Shown here: positions 19,287-29,625 of the stretch, in pieces | Layout: each line of letters starts with the position of its first letter | Position numbering within the stretch: the stretch's first letter is position 1 | NCBI RefSeq assembly: GCF_009192765.1 | Contig: NZ_VOHQ01000002.1 | Span: forward strand, 124,001-188,000 | DNA from: Agriterribacter humi | Lineage (GTDB): Bacteria > Bacteroidota > Bacteroidia > Chitinophagales > Chitinophagaceae | Reading direction: 5' to 3' | DNA: 64,000 bases | Made by a program: the position numbers and the translations under genes | Notes under the pieces: model-generated | What the model was told of the DNA's origin: nothing | What the model saw: the letters and a program-made list of their open reading frames with translations, nothing else | The model's database searches: none

Positions 19287-20075
19287 TTATAATATTATTT
19301 CTCCTTTCATATACGTAACGGCATAGCCGCTCATTAAAACCCTGTCGCCCGATAGTTCACAATCCAAATATCCCTTTCTTGCAGAAAGCTGTATAGCCGT
19401 AAGCCTGTTTTTGCCAAGCACTTCGGCCCAATAGGGCGTAAGCAAGGTATGCGCCGAACCGGTAACAGGGTCTTCATCAATTCCGCTTTGCGGAAAAAAG
19501 CAGCGCGAAACAAAATCGGATTCTTTGCCGGGTGCAGTTACCAGCACTCCCCTGCTTTTAATAGTGGCCAATGTTTTAAAATCGGGCTGTAATTGTTCAA
19601 CACTTTGCTGGCTGTCTGTAACTACCATGTAATCAAACTTTCCTTTGTATACTTCTGTTACAGCTATCTTCAATCCTTCGCCTATTGCCGGCGGTATATC
19701 TTTTGGTTTTTCAAAATAATCACGGGGGAAATCCAATGTAAGCTGCCCGTTCCTTTGTTGCATCACTTTTAGCAGTCCGCTTTTTGAATAAAAGCTGATC
19801 TCTTTTTCCGTATGTTGTAAATGATTGAAAAAGATATGAGCTGCGACCAGCGTAGCATGCCCGCATAAGTCAACTTCAACGGTTGGTGTAAACCATCGAA
19901 TATGATAATCGTTGTTTTCCCGGACAATAAATGCGGTTTCAGCAAGATTGTTTTCCAATGCTATATTTTGCATGAGTGCGTCCGGCAGCCATTCTTTCAA
20001 AGGGCATACAGCAGCGGGATTGCCGCCAAAAGCTTTTTCAGTGAAAGCATCCGCCTGGTATATCGGAATTGTCAT
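19287..20075 (-). CDS. PhzF-family isomerase/epimerase-like protein
   Basis: The product is 262 residues with the two-fold alpha/beta barrel of the PhzF/DAP-epimerase superfamily. The N-terminal YQADAFTEKAFGGNPAAVC and AETAF (Glu46, equivalent to the general acid/base of PhzF) are conserved, as are WFTPTVEVDLCGHATLVAAH and DEDPVTGSAHTLLTPYW. No phenazine genes are nearby, so this is a generic member of unknown substrate. A heptamer-repeat array lies between its start and the stop of the carboxylase gene. Confidence 0.88.
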   Translation of the reverse strand: MTIPIYQADAFTEKAFGGNPAAVCPLKEWLPDALMQNIALENNLAETAFIVRENNDYHIRWFTPTVEVDLCGHATLVAAHIFFNHLQHTEKEISFYSKSGLLKVMQQRNGQLTLDFPRDYFEKPKDIPPAIGEGLKIAVTEVYKGKFDYMVVTDSQQSVEQLQPDFKTLATIKSRGVLVTAPGKESDFVSRCFFPQSGIDEDPVTGSAHTLLTPYWAEVLGKNRLTAIQLSARKGYLDCELSGDRVLMSGYAVTYMKGEIIL

Positions 20076-20144
20076 TGATTGGTTGTTTGATTAGTTGATT
20101 GGTTAACTGATAGCGGATAGCTAACTGCTGATAGCTACACCTGA
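20076..20144. repeat. Heptameric degenerate repeat array after the carboxylase gene
   Basis: Read on the minus strand, the array begins at the TAG stop of the carboxylase gene (20135-20137). It continues in 7-bp steps with units such as TAGCTAT and CAGCAGT, then CAATCA-type units, and runs up to the PhzF-like start. The units are variants of one another, not exact copies. It fills the whole intergenic gap. Confidence 0.65.
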
Positions 20145-21763
20145 AAGACGCCCAATTTAAATGGACTTTTTATTGGAGCATGATTGGCTGCTGCTATTCC
20201 TTCTGCAATCAGTTTCCTGGTATCTGCCGGGTCAATAATATCGTCTACCCATAACCTTGCAGCGGCATAATAAGGCGTTGTTTGTTTTTCGTAGCGTCCT
20301 TTAATTTCATCCAATAATTTCTTTTCTTCTGCAGGCTCAATCACTTTGCCTTTTGCTTTTAACGAACTCACTTGTATTTGCAGTAATGTTTGTGCGGCCT
20401 GTTCGCCTCCCATTACCGCTATTTTTGCAGAAGGCCACGCATAAATAAACCGCGGATCATAGGCTTTGCCGCACATAGCGTAATTGCCCGCACCGTATGA
20501 GTTACCAATGATAACCGTAATTTTTGGTACAACTGAGTTGGCTACTGCATTCACCATTTTAGCGCCGTCTTTAATAATACCGGAATGTTCGCTACGGGTG
20601 CCCACCATAAAGCCGGTTACGTCCTGTAAAAAAATAAGAGGAATATTCTTCTGGTTACAGTTCATTATAAAACGGGCAGCCTTATCCGCACTATCGTTAT
20701 AAATAACACCCCCCATCTGCATTTCACCCTTTTTTGTTTTTATTATTTTTCGCTGGTTGGCTACAATGCCTACCGCCCAGCCTTCAATACGGGCGTATCC
20801 GCATAGTATAGTTTGTCCGTAATCCCGCTTATACTGGTCAAAATCAGAGTCGTCTGTTATTCTTTCAATGATATCCAGCATATCATACGGCTTTGTGGCG
20901 TCTGAAGGCAGGATACCATATATTTCCGTTGGATCTTTTTTGGGGGGCTTAGATTTTATCCTGTTAAATCCTGCGTTTTCTTTCATCCCAAGCCTCCCGC
21001 AGATCTTTTTTATCTCGTCCAAGCATTGTTGCTCAGTATCAAATTTATAATCGGAGATACCGCTTATTTCGGTATGGGTAACAGCGCCGCCCAGGCTTTC
21101 GGCGTCCACCTCTTCACCGATGGCGGCCTTTACTAAGTAAGGTCCGGCAAGAAAAATGGAGCCATTGTTTTTTACCATTAATGTTTCATCACTCATAATG
21201 GGAAGGTAGGCGCCGCCGGCTACACAGGCGCCCATTACCGCAGCAATCTGGGTAATGCCCATGGCGCTCATCCGCGCGTTATTGCGAAAAATCCGGCCAA
21301 AATGTTCTTTATCCGGAAAAATTTCATCCTGCATTGGCAAAAACACGCCGGCGCTATCTACCAAGTAAATTACCGGCAGGTTATTTTCCATGGCAATTTC
21401 CTGCATGCGCAGGTTTTTTTTGCCGGTAACCGGGAACCATGCACCTGCTTTTACGGTTTGGTCATTCGCTACAATTACACATTGTTTTCCGCTTATATAA
21501 CCAATGCCCGCAACAGTTCCACCTGCCGGGCAGCCGCCTTGTTCTTCATACATCTGGTAGCCCGCAAAAACACCAATTTCTATAAACGGTTTATCCGCAT
21601 CAACCAAATATTCAATGCGTTCCCTTGCAAGCAATTTGTTTTTTTCTTTTTGTTTTTCTCTTGCCTTTTTACCACCCCCCGCGTAAATTTCCTCCCGTTC
21701 CTGTTTTACCTGGCTTAGGGCCAGTTTCAGAACATCTTCATTTTTATTGTTTTCTATCTTCAT
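20135..21763 (-). CDS. Acyl-CoA carboxylase beta subunit (methylcrotonyl-CoA type)
   Basis: The product is 542 residues, the usual length for the carboxyltransferase subunit of biotin-dependent acyl-CoA carboxylases. Key stretches are GACVAGGAYLPIMSDE (oxyanion region), DEIFPDKEHFGRIFRNNARM, and the C-terminal NSYGAGNYAMCGKAYDPRF and WPSAKIAVMGGEQAA. Overall similarity is closest to MCC beta, which acts in leucine degradation, but propionyl- or geranyl-CoA carboxylase subunits are alternatives. No biotin-carrying alpha subunit is in the window. The gene follows a Dabb protein by 26 bp and probably shares its transcript. Confidence 0.88.
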   Translation of the reverse strand: MKIENNKNEDVLKLALSQVKQEREEIYAGGGKKAREKQKEKNKLLARERIEYLVDADKPFIEIGVFAGYQMYEEQGGCPAGGTVAGIGYISGKQCVIVANDQTVKAGAWFPVTGKKNLRMQEIAMENNLPVIYLVDSAGVFLPMQDEIFPDKEHFGRIFRNNARMSAMGITQIAAVMGACVAGGAYLPIMSDETLMVKNNGSIFLAGPYLVKAAIGEEVDAESLGGAVTHTEISGISDYKFDTEQQCLDEIKKICGRLGMKENAGFNRIKSKPPKKDPTEIYGILPSDATKPYDMLDIIERITDDSDFDQYKRDYGQTILCGYARIEGWAVGIVANQRKIIKTKKGEMQMGGVIYNDSADKAARFIMNCNQKNIPLIFLQDVTGFMVGTRSEHSGIIKDGAKMVNAVANSVVPKITVIIGNSYGAGNYAMCGKAYDPRFIYAWPSAKIAVMGGEQAAQTLLQIQVSSLKAKGKVIEPAEEKKLLDEIKGRYEKQTTPYYAAARLWVDDIIDPADTRKLIAEGIAAANHAPIKSPFKLGVFQV

Positions 21764-21789
21764 ATCAGCAGCGTATTTATGATCGCTGT

Positions 21790-22170
21790 TTAATCCTTTG
21801 TCCAGTAATCTATCACCAAAACCTTATCTAAGTAAGGCTTTAGAACATCGCCAAACGCTTTATGAGCGGGATGAGGAAGATATGCAGCCCTGTCTGCTTC
21901 ACTTTTAAAGCTCAGGAAAAAACAATGTGTAAATCCCTGCGCCAGGTTTTCAGGACTGTTGTTGGTTCCCCACTCAAACCCTTTAATTTCTTTGATTTTT
22001 GAAGGCAATGCCCTGAATGCATTTTCTACTTTTTTTACATCTTCGGGGCTGGCATCATCTTTAAATTTAAATACAACGACGTGTCTGAGCATTTTCTGTT
22101 CTTTATTTGTTCCTGAAATAATTGTTGCTGCAATAATGCAGGTAGCGATAATAGCGATTACATTTTTCAT
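21790..22170 (-). CDS. Exported Dabb-domain (stress-responsive A/B barrel) protein
   Basis: The product is 126 residues when started at ATG 22170, giving a hydrophobic export signal (MKNVIAIIATCIIAATIISG). A start at 22197 would add nine polar residues. The Dabb ferredoxin-like domain is clear: MLRHVVVFKFKDDASPEDVKKV at its N-terminus and FTHCFFLSFKSEADRAAYLPHPAHKAFGD later, with the HPAH segment typical of the family. Dabb proteins dimerise, and most have no defined enzymatic role. A predicted extracytoplasmic location is common among Bacteroidota members. Confidence 0.85.
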   Translation of the reverse strand: MKNVIAIIATCIIAATIISGTNKEQKMLRHVVVFKFKDDASPEDVKKVENAFRALPSKIKEIKGFEWGTNNSPENLAQGFTHCFFLSFKSEADRAAYLPHPAHKAFGDVLKPYLDKVLVIDYWTKD

Positions 22171-22586
22171 TTGATCTGTTTTAAATACCGTATTCAATAG
22201 TTGTTTTAAATACTGGTCAAATATAATCTATAGATTACATTTTCTTCCTTTCATCCATTTTATAGAACATTTTCCTTTAATTTTTTAAAGTGTATTGGTA
22301 TGTAAAAAAGGAAATAAAGGGATAAAACAGATATAAGAAAATTTTTTATAAGAACAATTGAAAAATGATAAGCCCTGGCCGGGTATCCTGGAGTGATTGT
22401 ATTATAAATAATAATAAACCAATGTTTTTATAGTTGAAGTATCACCCCCCACATTTGACGTAAGCATGCGCTTACAGCTAAGGAGAACAGAGGTATAAAA
22501 GCACAAAAGCGATATGATTTAACATATCGCTTTTGTATTGTGTTTAGCATAGACTACTAATTCATTACAATGAAATTAGTGTTCTG
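22171..22586. other. Gene-free region with one strong terminator
   Basis: About 415 bp without a supported coding frame. It is AT-rich near 22250-22350. The only structure seen is the hairpin at 22503-22536, annotated separately. Confidence 0.6.
22503..22536 (-). terminator. Strong hairpin terminator after the small secreted protein gene
   Basis: A perfect 14-bp inverted repeat (ACAAAAGCGATATG / CATATCGCTTTTGT) with a 6-nt loop. It lies 50 bp downstream of the stop of the minus-strand gene at 22587-22904. The A/T-rich end of the stem (ACAAAA/TTTTGT) provides the U-rich side in either direction, so it may work bidirectionally. Confidence 0.75.
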
Positions 22587-22904
22587 CTATTGTTCTAGTT
22601 TAATTTCGCCTAAGTCTGTTGCTTCGCCTTCTTTTACTTCTACACCATCTTTAGATGCATTTTTGTAAGGGGCGTTAGCTTCAATGATTACTTTGTATGT
22701 TCCCGGTTTGGCATCAGTTATTTCAAATGCGCCGTTTGCAATATCAGCTTTGAGCGTGTCGGTGCCTGAAATGGCCCATGCTCTAACCGCAGCATCTGGT
22801 GGGTTTACTGTACCTTTTACTGAACCATTGGTAATCACATTAAATGCGAATAATCCTGCGGCAACTATACTTAATGCTGCCAATGTGAGCCTTGCTTTTT
22901 TCAT
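22587..22904 (-). CDS. Small secreted carboxypeptidase-regulatory-like protein
   Basis: The product is 105 residues with a signal peptide (MKKARLTLAALSIVAAGLFA). The mature part is one prealbumin-like beta-sandwich: GSVKGTVNPPDAAVRAWAIS, then AFEITDAKPGTYKVIIEA and DLGEIKLEQ. This is the carboxypeptidase regulatory-like fold often found at the N-terminus of SusC proteins but here alone. It is predicted to be periplasmic or extracellular. No function is assigned, and a strong terminator follows. Confidence 0.8.
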   Translation of the reverse strand: MKKARLTLAALSIVAAGLFAFNVITNGSVKGTVNPPDAAVRAWAISGTDTLKADIANGAFEITDAKPGTYKVIIEANAPYKNASKDGVEVKEGEATDLGEIKLEQ

Positions 22905-23255
22905 AATTCTGGAATTTATTGATTATGTAATTGGTTACAACTTTATCTGTTATTCCAGGGAAAGTAAATCAGGAGGGATATGCTACTTAAGACAACTACT
23001 ATGCCAAAAAATAAAACGGCTCTTGTTAAAATGTTTTAACAGGATTGGTGACAGGCAAACTTCCGGTGTTTTTGTTTTTGAAAATTGAATAAAAATAATT
23101 TGATAAGCCATTGCATCGGATGGCTTATACACAGGGAGTGCATATTCTGCTTACCGTCTCTGATTTCGTTTTATTATATTTGCGGCGTTCTGCAAATACT
23201 AAAATAATTAGTATACCTTGTCATTTTAAACCACGTTGAACAATAGAAATAATAT
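22905..23255. other. Divergent intergenic region upstream of parE
   Basis: 351 bp between divergently transcribed genes, without a supported coding frame. It should hold promoters for both sides. The clearest signal is a -7 element at 23175-23182. Confidence 0.6.
23175..23182 (+). promoter_or_regulatory. Candidate Bacteroidota -7 promoter element for parE
   Basis: TATATTTG matches the Bacteroidota -7 consensus TAnnTTTG exactly, about 75 bp upstream of the parE start. A convincing -33 TTTG box at the usual spacing is not seen; TTCTGC near 23146 is the nearest. Confidence 0.4.
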
Positions 23256-25154
23256 ATGGCTGAAGCGAAACAAAACCTGTTTGACTACACGGAAGATTCA
23301 ATCAAATCATTAGACTGGCGCGAACATATTCGTTTGCGCCCGGGAATGTATATCGGAAAATTAGGAGATGGGAGCAGTCCAGATGATGGTATCTATGTAT
23401 TGCTTAAAGAAGTGCTTGATAATTGTATTGACGAGCATATGATGGGATATGGGAGGCAGGTGGATATTGTGGTTGAAGGTAAAACAGTAACGGTTCGCGA
23501 TTTTGGCAGAGGTATACCTTTAGGCAAAGTGGTGGATGTGGTAAGCAAAATAAACACCGGCGCCAAATACGACAGTAAAGCTTTTCAGAAATCCGTTGGA
23601 TTGAACGGCGTAGGTACCAAAGCGGTAAATGCATTGAGCAGCTATTTTAAGGTTATGGCAGTAAGAGAAAGTAAGCAGAAAACCGCGGAGTTCGAAAGAG
23701 GTATATTAATTAAAGAATATAAAGAAGCAAAAACGGATGAAACGAATGGAACCCTGGTAACCTTTATACCTGATGATACGGTATTCCGTAATTTTCATTT
23801 TCAGCCGGAATATATTGATAACCTGTTATGGAATTACTGCTATCTCAATGCAGGGTTGATAATAACATTTAACGGAAAAAAATACGTTAGCAAAAATGGA
23901 TTGCTTGATCTGCTGCAACGCAAAACCAACGAAGATGAGATCCGCTATCCAATCATACATCTCAAAGGTGAGGATATTGAGCTGGCAATTACACACAATA
24001 ATGATTACGGGGAAGAGATATTCAGTTTTGTAAATGGCCAGTATACCACGCAGGGCGGAACGCATCAACAGGCTTTTCGCGAAGCCTTTGTAAAAGTGAT
24101 AAGAGATTTTTATAAAAAGGACTATGATTTTACCGATATCCGGCAAAGCATTGTGGTTGCGGTGGCGGTGAGAGTGGTGGAGCCGGTATTTGAGAGCCAA
24201 ACCAAAACCAAGCTGGGTTCCCAGTACATGCAGGAAGGCGGCATTAGCATGAAGAATTTTGTACATGAATTTCTTTCTAAGGAACTGGATAATTTTCTGC
24301 ATAAAAATCCGGCTATTGCCGAAGCTTTAAAGAAACGGATAGAACAAAGTGAAAGAGAGCGAAAAGAATTGGCCGGCATTAAAAAATTAGCGAACGAAAG
24401 AGCAAAAAAAGCCAATTTGCACAACCGCAAGCTACGCGATTGCCGTATCCATTTTAATGATGATCCTCCGAACAGCAAGAGTAAGGAAGCCTTTCATGAA
24501 CGCCGGTTGGAGAGCACTATTTTTATTACAGAAGGCGATTCGGCGAGTGGTTCTATTACCAAAGCCCGCAATGTGGAAACACAGGCAGTATTTAGCCTTA
24601 GGGGTAAACCATTAAACTGTTATGGGCTCACTAAAAAGGTAGTTTACGAAAATGAGGAATTCAACTTGCTGCAGCACGCATTAAATATTGAAGAGGGCAT
24701 TGAAGGATTGAGATATAATAATATAGTGGTGGCAACAGATGCCGATGTAGATGGTATGCATATCCGGTTGCTGCTGCTTACTTTCTTTTTGCAATTTTTT
24801 CCGGACCTGGTAAAGAACGGGCATGTGTATATTCTTGAAACACCCCTGTTCAGGGTGCGCAATAAACAGCAAACGATTTATTGTTACGATGAAGGCGAAA
24901 AACAGGCTGCTATTAAAAAATTAGGCGCCAAACCAGAGATCACCAGGTTTAAAGGGTTGGGTGAAATTTCACCGGATGAGTTTGTAAGATTCATCAGTTC
25001 TGATATGCGTAAGCAACCGGTAATGGTGATGCCCGAAACGCACCTGCAGCAATTGCTGGAATATTATATGGGCAAAAACACCCAGGACAGGCAGGAATTT
25101 ATTATTGATAATTTACGTGTGGAGATAGACATTGCAGAAGAAATAAAAGTGTAG
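23256..25154 (+). CDS. parE: DNA topoisomerase IV subunit B
   Basis: The product is 632 residues. It is the ATPase subunit that drives DNA strand passage for chromosome decatenation. The GHKL ATPase region includes [29 protein letters not shown] and [14 protein letters not shown]. The TOPRIM domain shows [11 protein letters not shown] and [19 protein letters not shown]. The C-terminal end ([19 protein letters not shown]) matches ParE/GyrB type II enzymes. Pairing with the ParC-like gene downstream supports topo IV over gyrase. The gene begins a three-gene cluster with DUF1835 and parC. Confidence 0.94.
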   Translation: MAEAKQNLFDYTEDSIKSLDWREHIRLRPGMYIGKLGDGSSPDDGIYVLLKEVLDNCIDEHMMGYGRQVDIVVEGKTVTVRDFGRGIPLGKVVDVVSKINTGAKYDSKAFQKSVGLNGVGTKAVNALSSYFKVMAVRESKQKTAEFERGILIKEYKEAKTDETNGTLVTFIPDDTVFRNFHFQPEYIDNLLWNYCYLNAGLIITFNGKKYVSKNGLLDLLQRKTNEDEIRYPIIHLKGEDIELAITHNNDYGEEIFSFVNGQYTTQGGTHQQAFREAFVKVIRDFYKKDYDFTDIRQSIVVAVAVRVVEPVFESQTKTKLGSQYMQEGGISMKNFVHEFLSKELDNFLHKNPAIAEALKKRIEQSERERKELAGIKKLANERAKKANLHNRKLRDCRIHFNDDPPNSKSKEAFHERRLESTIFITEGDSASGSITKARNVETQAVFSLRGKPLNCYGLTKKVVYENEEFNLLQHALNIEEGIEGLRYNNIVVATDADVDGMHIRLLLLTFFLQFFPDLVKNGHVYILETPLFRVRNKQQTIYCYDEGEKQAAIKKLGAKPEITRFKGLGEISPDEFVRFISSDMRKQPVMVMPETHLQQLLEYYMGKNTQDRQEFIIDNLRVEIDIAEEIKV

Positions 25155-25213
25155 TAAACATTGGGCCATCGTTCTGATCTGGAATTTTATTTTTCTGATT
25201 TTAAAGTTGTTAC

Positions 25214-26047
25214 ATGATACATATTGTTTTTAATGAAGCAGATACATTGGTTTTGAACAAAGCCATTGAACTGGACAAAGCCCTCCAGGGTAAAGTGATA
25301 CAGATAAAAGATGATTATGCTGTTGGCCCTTTGGCTAATTTATATGTTGGGGAAGGAATAGGTGCACGCAAAGCCTGGTGGGCACAGGTGCTGGCAGGCG
25401 GCGATTATGATGGAAAAGCAGGCGATGGCTCCGTGGATGATTATAAAACCATAGCCGAAATGGTGGGTGAATTGCGCCGCAATCCGGAAGAAACACTATG
25501 GATTTGGGCGGCACAGAACAAGCATGATGTGAGCGGTTATTACTGGCTGCTTCATTATGTAAAAGAATTCCAGGGGCGGGTGTTCATACTTTATTTGAAT
25601 AACCTTCCCTTTATCAATGAAAAAGGAAATATTTTTTATCCTTCCTGGCTGCATACCATCCCCCCGAAAGAATTTTTAAAAGCAAAAAAATTAGCCCGGC
25701 CGATTACATTAAGCGAGTTTGAGGTAGATCCGGATGAATGGACCAGGTTGAGTGAGGAAAATAAAGGGGTACGGATATTAGAAGGCGGTAAAAAATTAGT
25801 TCAGTACGATTATGACTTTTATGACGCTGATCTGAAACGCTATATTACAAAGGATTGGCAGAAGGCAGGTAAGATCATTGGCCAGTTTTTATCTAAAAAC
25901 AAACATACTACCGGCGATGCCTATATGTTATGGAGACTGAAATTAATGATAGCCGGCGGGGAATATGATATACAGGGCGAATTGAAGAATATGAAAGATT
26001 TTGAGATCAAAAGCAAAGCCGGTGTAACAGAGCGGGTAAATGGATAG
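25214..26047 (+). CDS. DUF1835/DUF3658 domain protein
   Basis: The product is 277 residues. The N-terminus (MIHIVFNEADTLVLNKAIEL, then VIQIKDDYAVGPL) is characteristic of DUF1835. The C-terminal half (about 165-265), with the WLRK-like DWQKAGKIIGQFL segment, fits DUF3658. It is a soluble protein with no signal peptide. It lies 59 bp after parE and 35 bp before parC, probably in one operon. Its biochemical function is unknown, and placement between the topo IV subunits may be incidental. Confidence 0.85.
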   Translation: MIHIVFNEADTLVLNKAIELDKALQGKVIQIKDDYAVGPLANLYVGEGIGARKAWWAQVLAGGDYDGKAGDGSVDDYKTIAEMVGELRRNPEETLWIWAAQNKHDVSGYYWLLHYVKEFQGRVFILYLNNLPFINEKGNIFYPSWLHTIPPKEFLKAKKLARPITLSEFEVDPDEWTRLSEENKGVRILEGGKKLVQYDYDFYDADLKRYITKDWQKAGKIIGQFLSKNKHTTGDAYMLWRLKLMIAGGEYDIQGELKNMKDFEIKSKAGVTERVNG

Positions 26048-26082
26048 GATGAAATTAATTTAAAAGTTGTGGAATTATTTAT

Positions 26083-28587
26083 ATGAGTAAAGACAATTTT
26101 TTAGGAAATGAATCAGGAATTCACGGGCAGTATAAAACATGGTTCCTCGATTATGCTTCTTATGTTATCCTGGAAAGAGCTGTTCCGGCAATTGAAGACG
26201 GGTTAAAGCCTGTGCAACGACGCATCCTTCATGCTATGAAGGAAATGGATGACGGCCGTTTTAATAAAGTAGCCAATATTATCGGGCAGTCCATGCAATA
26301 CCATCCGCATGGAGATGCTTCTATTGGCGATGCGCTTGTGAATATGGGACAAAAAGACCTGCTCATTGAAACGCAGGGCAACTGGGGCGATGTGCGCACG
26401 GGCGATGATGCCGCTGCGTCCCGCTATATTGAAGCGAGGTTAAGCAAATTCGCACTGGAAGTGGCGTTTAACGCTAAAACTACTGAATGGCAACTGAGCT
26501 ACGATGGGAGAAAAAATGAACCGGTAACACTCCCTATGAAGTTCCCTTTGTTGCTGGCTCAGGGAGCGGAAGGAATAGCGGTTGGGTTATCTACCAAGAT
26601 ATTACCCCATAATTTTTGCGAGATCATTGAAGCGGCTATTAAACATTTGCGTGGTAAAAAATTTGAATTATTCCCCGATTTTCAAACCGGGGGAATGATT
26701 GATGTAACCCATTATAATGAAGGCAAACGTGGGGGAAAGGTAAAAGTGCGTGCACATATTGAGGAATTGGATAAAAAAACGCTGGTCATACGCGATGTGC
26801 CTTACGGCGTAACTACCGCGCAACTGATGGATTCCATTGTTAAGGCAAATGACCAGGGGAAAATTAAAATAAAAAAAGTTACCGATAATACCGCCGCCAA
26901 CGTGGAGGTACTTGTTGACCTGGCTCCCGGCATCTCTACCGATATTACTATTGATGCATTGTATGCTTTTACCGATTGCGAGGTAAGCATTTCGCCCAAT
27001 GCCTGCGTGATCGCTGAACAAAAGCCACGTTTCATAACAGTGCACGACCTGCTGCGTTCATCAGCCGAATTAACGAAAGATCTGCTGAAAAAAGAACTGG
27101 AAATTAAGCTGGCAGAATTACAGGACAAATGGCATTATACTTCCCTTGAAAAAATATTCTTTGAAGAAAAAATATATAAAGAATTAGAGAAGAAGCATGA
27201 AACCTGGGAAAAGGTATTAATGGCTATTGACAAGGCATTTGGTCCTTTTAAAAAACAATTGAAAAAGGAAATATCCAAAGAAGACATTGTTAAACTAACG
27301 GAGAAGCCTGTACGCAGGATCTATAAGCTGGATATAGATGAACTGAATGCACAGATTGGAAATATTGATAAAGAGATCAAGCAGGTAAAATACGACCTGG
27401 AGAATCTTGTAGACTTTGCTGTAGCCTACTATGATAACCTGTTGAAAAAATACGGTAAGGGCAGGGAACGCAAAACAGAGATCAAACTATTTGAATCCAT
27501 ACAGGCCAAGCAGGTGGCTATTGCCAATGCCAAATTGTATGTAAACCGTTCAGAAGGATTTATAGGCACCGGGTTGAAGAAGGATGAATTTGTGGATGAT
27601 TGTTCGGACTTAGATGATATTATAGCCTTTACAAAAGCCGGTAAAATGAAGGTGGTGAAAGCTGCGGATAAAGTGTTTATTGGCAAAGATATTCTGCATG
27701 TTGCCGTTTTTAAAAAAAATGATGAACGCACTACTTATAATATGATTTACGCGGATGGAAAAACGGGGATCAGTTATGCCAAACGGTTTAACGTTACAAG
27801 CGTTACCCGCGATAAAGAATACGATCTGACCAAAGGGTCAGACAAAAGTAAAGTACACTATTTTTCGGTTAATCCCAATGGCGAAGCAGAAGCTGTTAAA
27901 ATTGTACTCAGTCCTTCTTCAAGCGCCCGTAATAAAGAACTTGAATTTTATTTTGAAGAATTAGAGATCAAAGGCCGGGGCAGCATGGGTAACCAGGTAA
28001 CAAAATATCCGGTTAAATCTGTGAAGTTCAAGGAAGCCGGCCGCTCTACATTAAGTGGCAGAAAGCTATGGTTTGATAATAATTTTGGCCGGCTGAATAC
28101 AGAGGGGAAAGGTTCGTTCCTGGGCATGTTCGACAGCGAAGACCGTTTATTGATCATTTACAGTAACGGCAACTATGAAATTTCCGACACGGAGCTCAGC
28201 CAGCGCATTGACGGGGAAAAAGTATTGCTGATTGAAAAGTTCGATCCGGAAAAAATAATCACGGCAGTATACCTTGATAAGGAGAAATTGCAATTCAATA
28301 TTAAAAGGTTTAAAATTGAGACCACTACATTGCGCAATAAATTTTTCTTTATAAAAGAAGGTGAAGGAAACCAGTTGCAAACGGTTACTACCGATGAAAC
28401 GCCGGTACTGGTAATGCAGAGCGGCAGGGGCGCCCAGATCAGGAAAGCTAAAATTAAAGTGAATAAAGTAGTTGAGGTGATGGGCTGGAAAGCCGTAGGC
28501 GCTAAACTGGCGGATTATTCTAAAACTGTGGAAATGGATTGGGAGAAAAAGAAACCAGAGGATAACCAGCAGCCTGAGCTGTTTTAA
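26083..28587 (+). CDS. parC: DNA topoisomerase IV subunit A
   Basis: The product is 834 residues. It is the DNA-cleaving and -rejoining subunit. The N-terminal winged-helix region has SYVILERAVPAIEDGLKPVQ and YHPHGDASIGDALVNMGQ. The catalytic tyrosine lies in AAASRYIEARLS (about residue 118). A long coiled-coil and tower region spans about 330-470. The C-terminal beta-pinwheel (about 510-830) contains weak repeats rather than the exact GyrA box, which supports topo IV. It ends with an acidic/polar tail. It is encoded 35 bp after DUF1835. Confidence 0.94.
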   Translation: MSKDNFLGNESGIHGQYKTWFLDYASYVILERAVPAIEDGLKPVQRRILHAMKEMDDGRFNKVANIIGQSMQYHPHGDASIGDALVNMGQKDLLIETQGNWGDVRTGDDAAASRYIEARLSKFALEVAFNAKTTEWQLSYDGRKNEPVTLPMKFPLLLAQGAEGIAVGLSTKILPHNFCEIIEAAIKHLRGKKFELFPDFQTGGMIDVTHYNEGKRGGKVKVRAHIEELDKKTLVIRDVPYGVTTAQLMDSIVKANDQGKIKIKKVTDNTAANVEVLVDLAPGISTDITIDALYAFTDCEVSISPNACVIAEQKPRFITVHDLLRSSAELTKDLLKKELEIKLAELQDKWHYTSLEKIFFEEKIYKELEKKHETWEKVLMAIDKAFGPFKKQLKKEISKEDIVKLTEKPVRRIYKLDIDELNAQIGNIDKEIKQVKYDLENLVDFAVAYYDNLLKKYGKGRERKTEIKLFESIQAKQVAIANAKLYVNRSEGFIGTGLKKDEFVDDCSDLDDIIAFTKAGKMKVVKAADKVFIGKDILHVAVFKKNDERTTYNMIYADGKTGISYAKRFNVTSVTRDKEYDLTKGSDKSKVHYFSVNPNGEAEAVKIVLSPSSSARNKELEFYFEELEIKGRGSMGNQVTKYPVKSVKFKEAGRSTLSGRKLWFDNNFGRLNTEGKGSFLGMFDSEDRLLIIYSNGNYEISDTELSQRIDGEKVLLIEKFDPEKIITAVYLDKEKLQFNIKRFKIETTTLRNKFFFIKEGEGNQLQTVTTDETPVLVMQSGRGAQIRKAKIKVNKVVEVMGWKAVGAKLADYSKTVEMDWEKKKPEDNQQPELF

Positions 28588-28815
28588 TAAACTGCCATAT
28601 GGCCAATGGGTATCTGTTACCATTTAATTTCTCTGGAAAATGAACGGTATATTAAATTTGAAACCTGCTTATACACTACTGTTATGTCAAAGTTGATAGG
28701 TGAGACGTGATGAATGGTGAGAGGCGAAATTCACTATTGCCCATTGTCTGTTCACCTTTATCCTCGCACCGCTCACGATAACATACAGATATAGTTTGAT
28801 TAACTTAATACCATT

Positions 28816-29625
28816 ATGATACGAATTACAGAACAGCCCTCTTTGTACAGGCGCCTGGAAAAAATGACCGTGGAAGAACTTACGGCTAATATTAATACTG
28901 AGGATAAAAAAGTAGCGCTGGCGATAGAAAAAGCATTGCCGCAAATCAATAAGCTCATTACAGCTATTGTTGATAAGCTGAAGGCAGGCGGGAGAATGTT
29001 TTATGTTGGGGCGGGCAGTGGCGGCCGTCTTTCTGTATTAGATGCCATTGAGTTGCCTACAACCTATGGCATACCCGGGGGTGTGGTAAACGTAGTACTG
29101 GCGGGAGGGGTGGAACATCTAATTGAGGCACCTGAAGAAAAAGAAGACGACACTGAGGCGGGATGGAATGCACTAAAAGAATATAATATTTCTGATAAAG
29201 ATATTGTTGTGGGAATTTCGGCAAGCGGAACAACACCATTTGTGCTGTCTGCTTTACAGCAATGTAAATCTCATAATATAACAGCTGGTTGTATTGTCAG
29301 CAACCCCGAAACACCTATTGCGGCGATGGCAAAACTACCCGTGGAGGTAATTACAGGTCCTGAATTTGTTACAGGAAGCACCCGTATGAAATGCGGTACG
29401 GCGCAAAAAATGATCTTTGATATGATCAGTACCACCACTATGATACGATTGGGAAGAGTAGAAGACAATAGCATGGTAAATGTATTGCTGATCAATGATA
29501 AGATCACCGACCGGGCCGTAAAAATCTTGATGGAAAAAGCAGGGCTTACTGATTATAACGATGCAAAAACCGTTTTACTCAAACATGGCAGTGTAAAGAA
29601 AGCTATGGATGCGCTTGGCGGATAG
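28816..29625 (+). CDS. murQ: N-acetylmuramic acid 6-phosphate etherase
   Basis: The product is 269 residues with an SIS fold. It cleaves the lactyl ether of MurNAc-6-phosphate in peptidoglycan recycling, giving GlcNAc-6-phosphate and lactate. Motifs are MFYVGAGSGGRLSVLDAIELP, GISASGTTPFVLSAL, and GPEFVTGSTRMKCGTAQKM. It is slightly short at the C-terminus compared with E. coli MurQ (298), ending VLLKHGSVKKAMDALGG, which is usual in Bacteroidota. The TAG stop overlaps the first unit of a heptamer array. The 228-bp gap upstream contains degenerate gtgag/ctcac words but no gene. Confidence 0.95.
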   Translation: MIRITEQPSLYRRLEKMTVEELTANINTEDKKVALAIEKALPQINKLITAIVDKLKAGGRMFYVGAGSGGRLSVLDAIELPTTYGIPGGVVNVVLAGGVEHLIEAPEEKEDDTEAGWNALKEYNISDKDIVVGISASGTTPFVLSALQQCKSHNITAGCIVSNPETPIAAMAKLPVEVITGPEFVTGSTRMKCGTAQKMIFDMISTTTMIRLGRVEDNSMVNVLLINDKITDRAVKILMEKAGLTDYNDAKTVLLKHGSVKKAMDALGG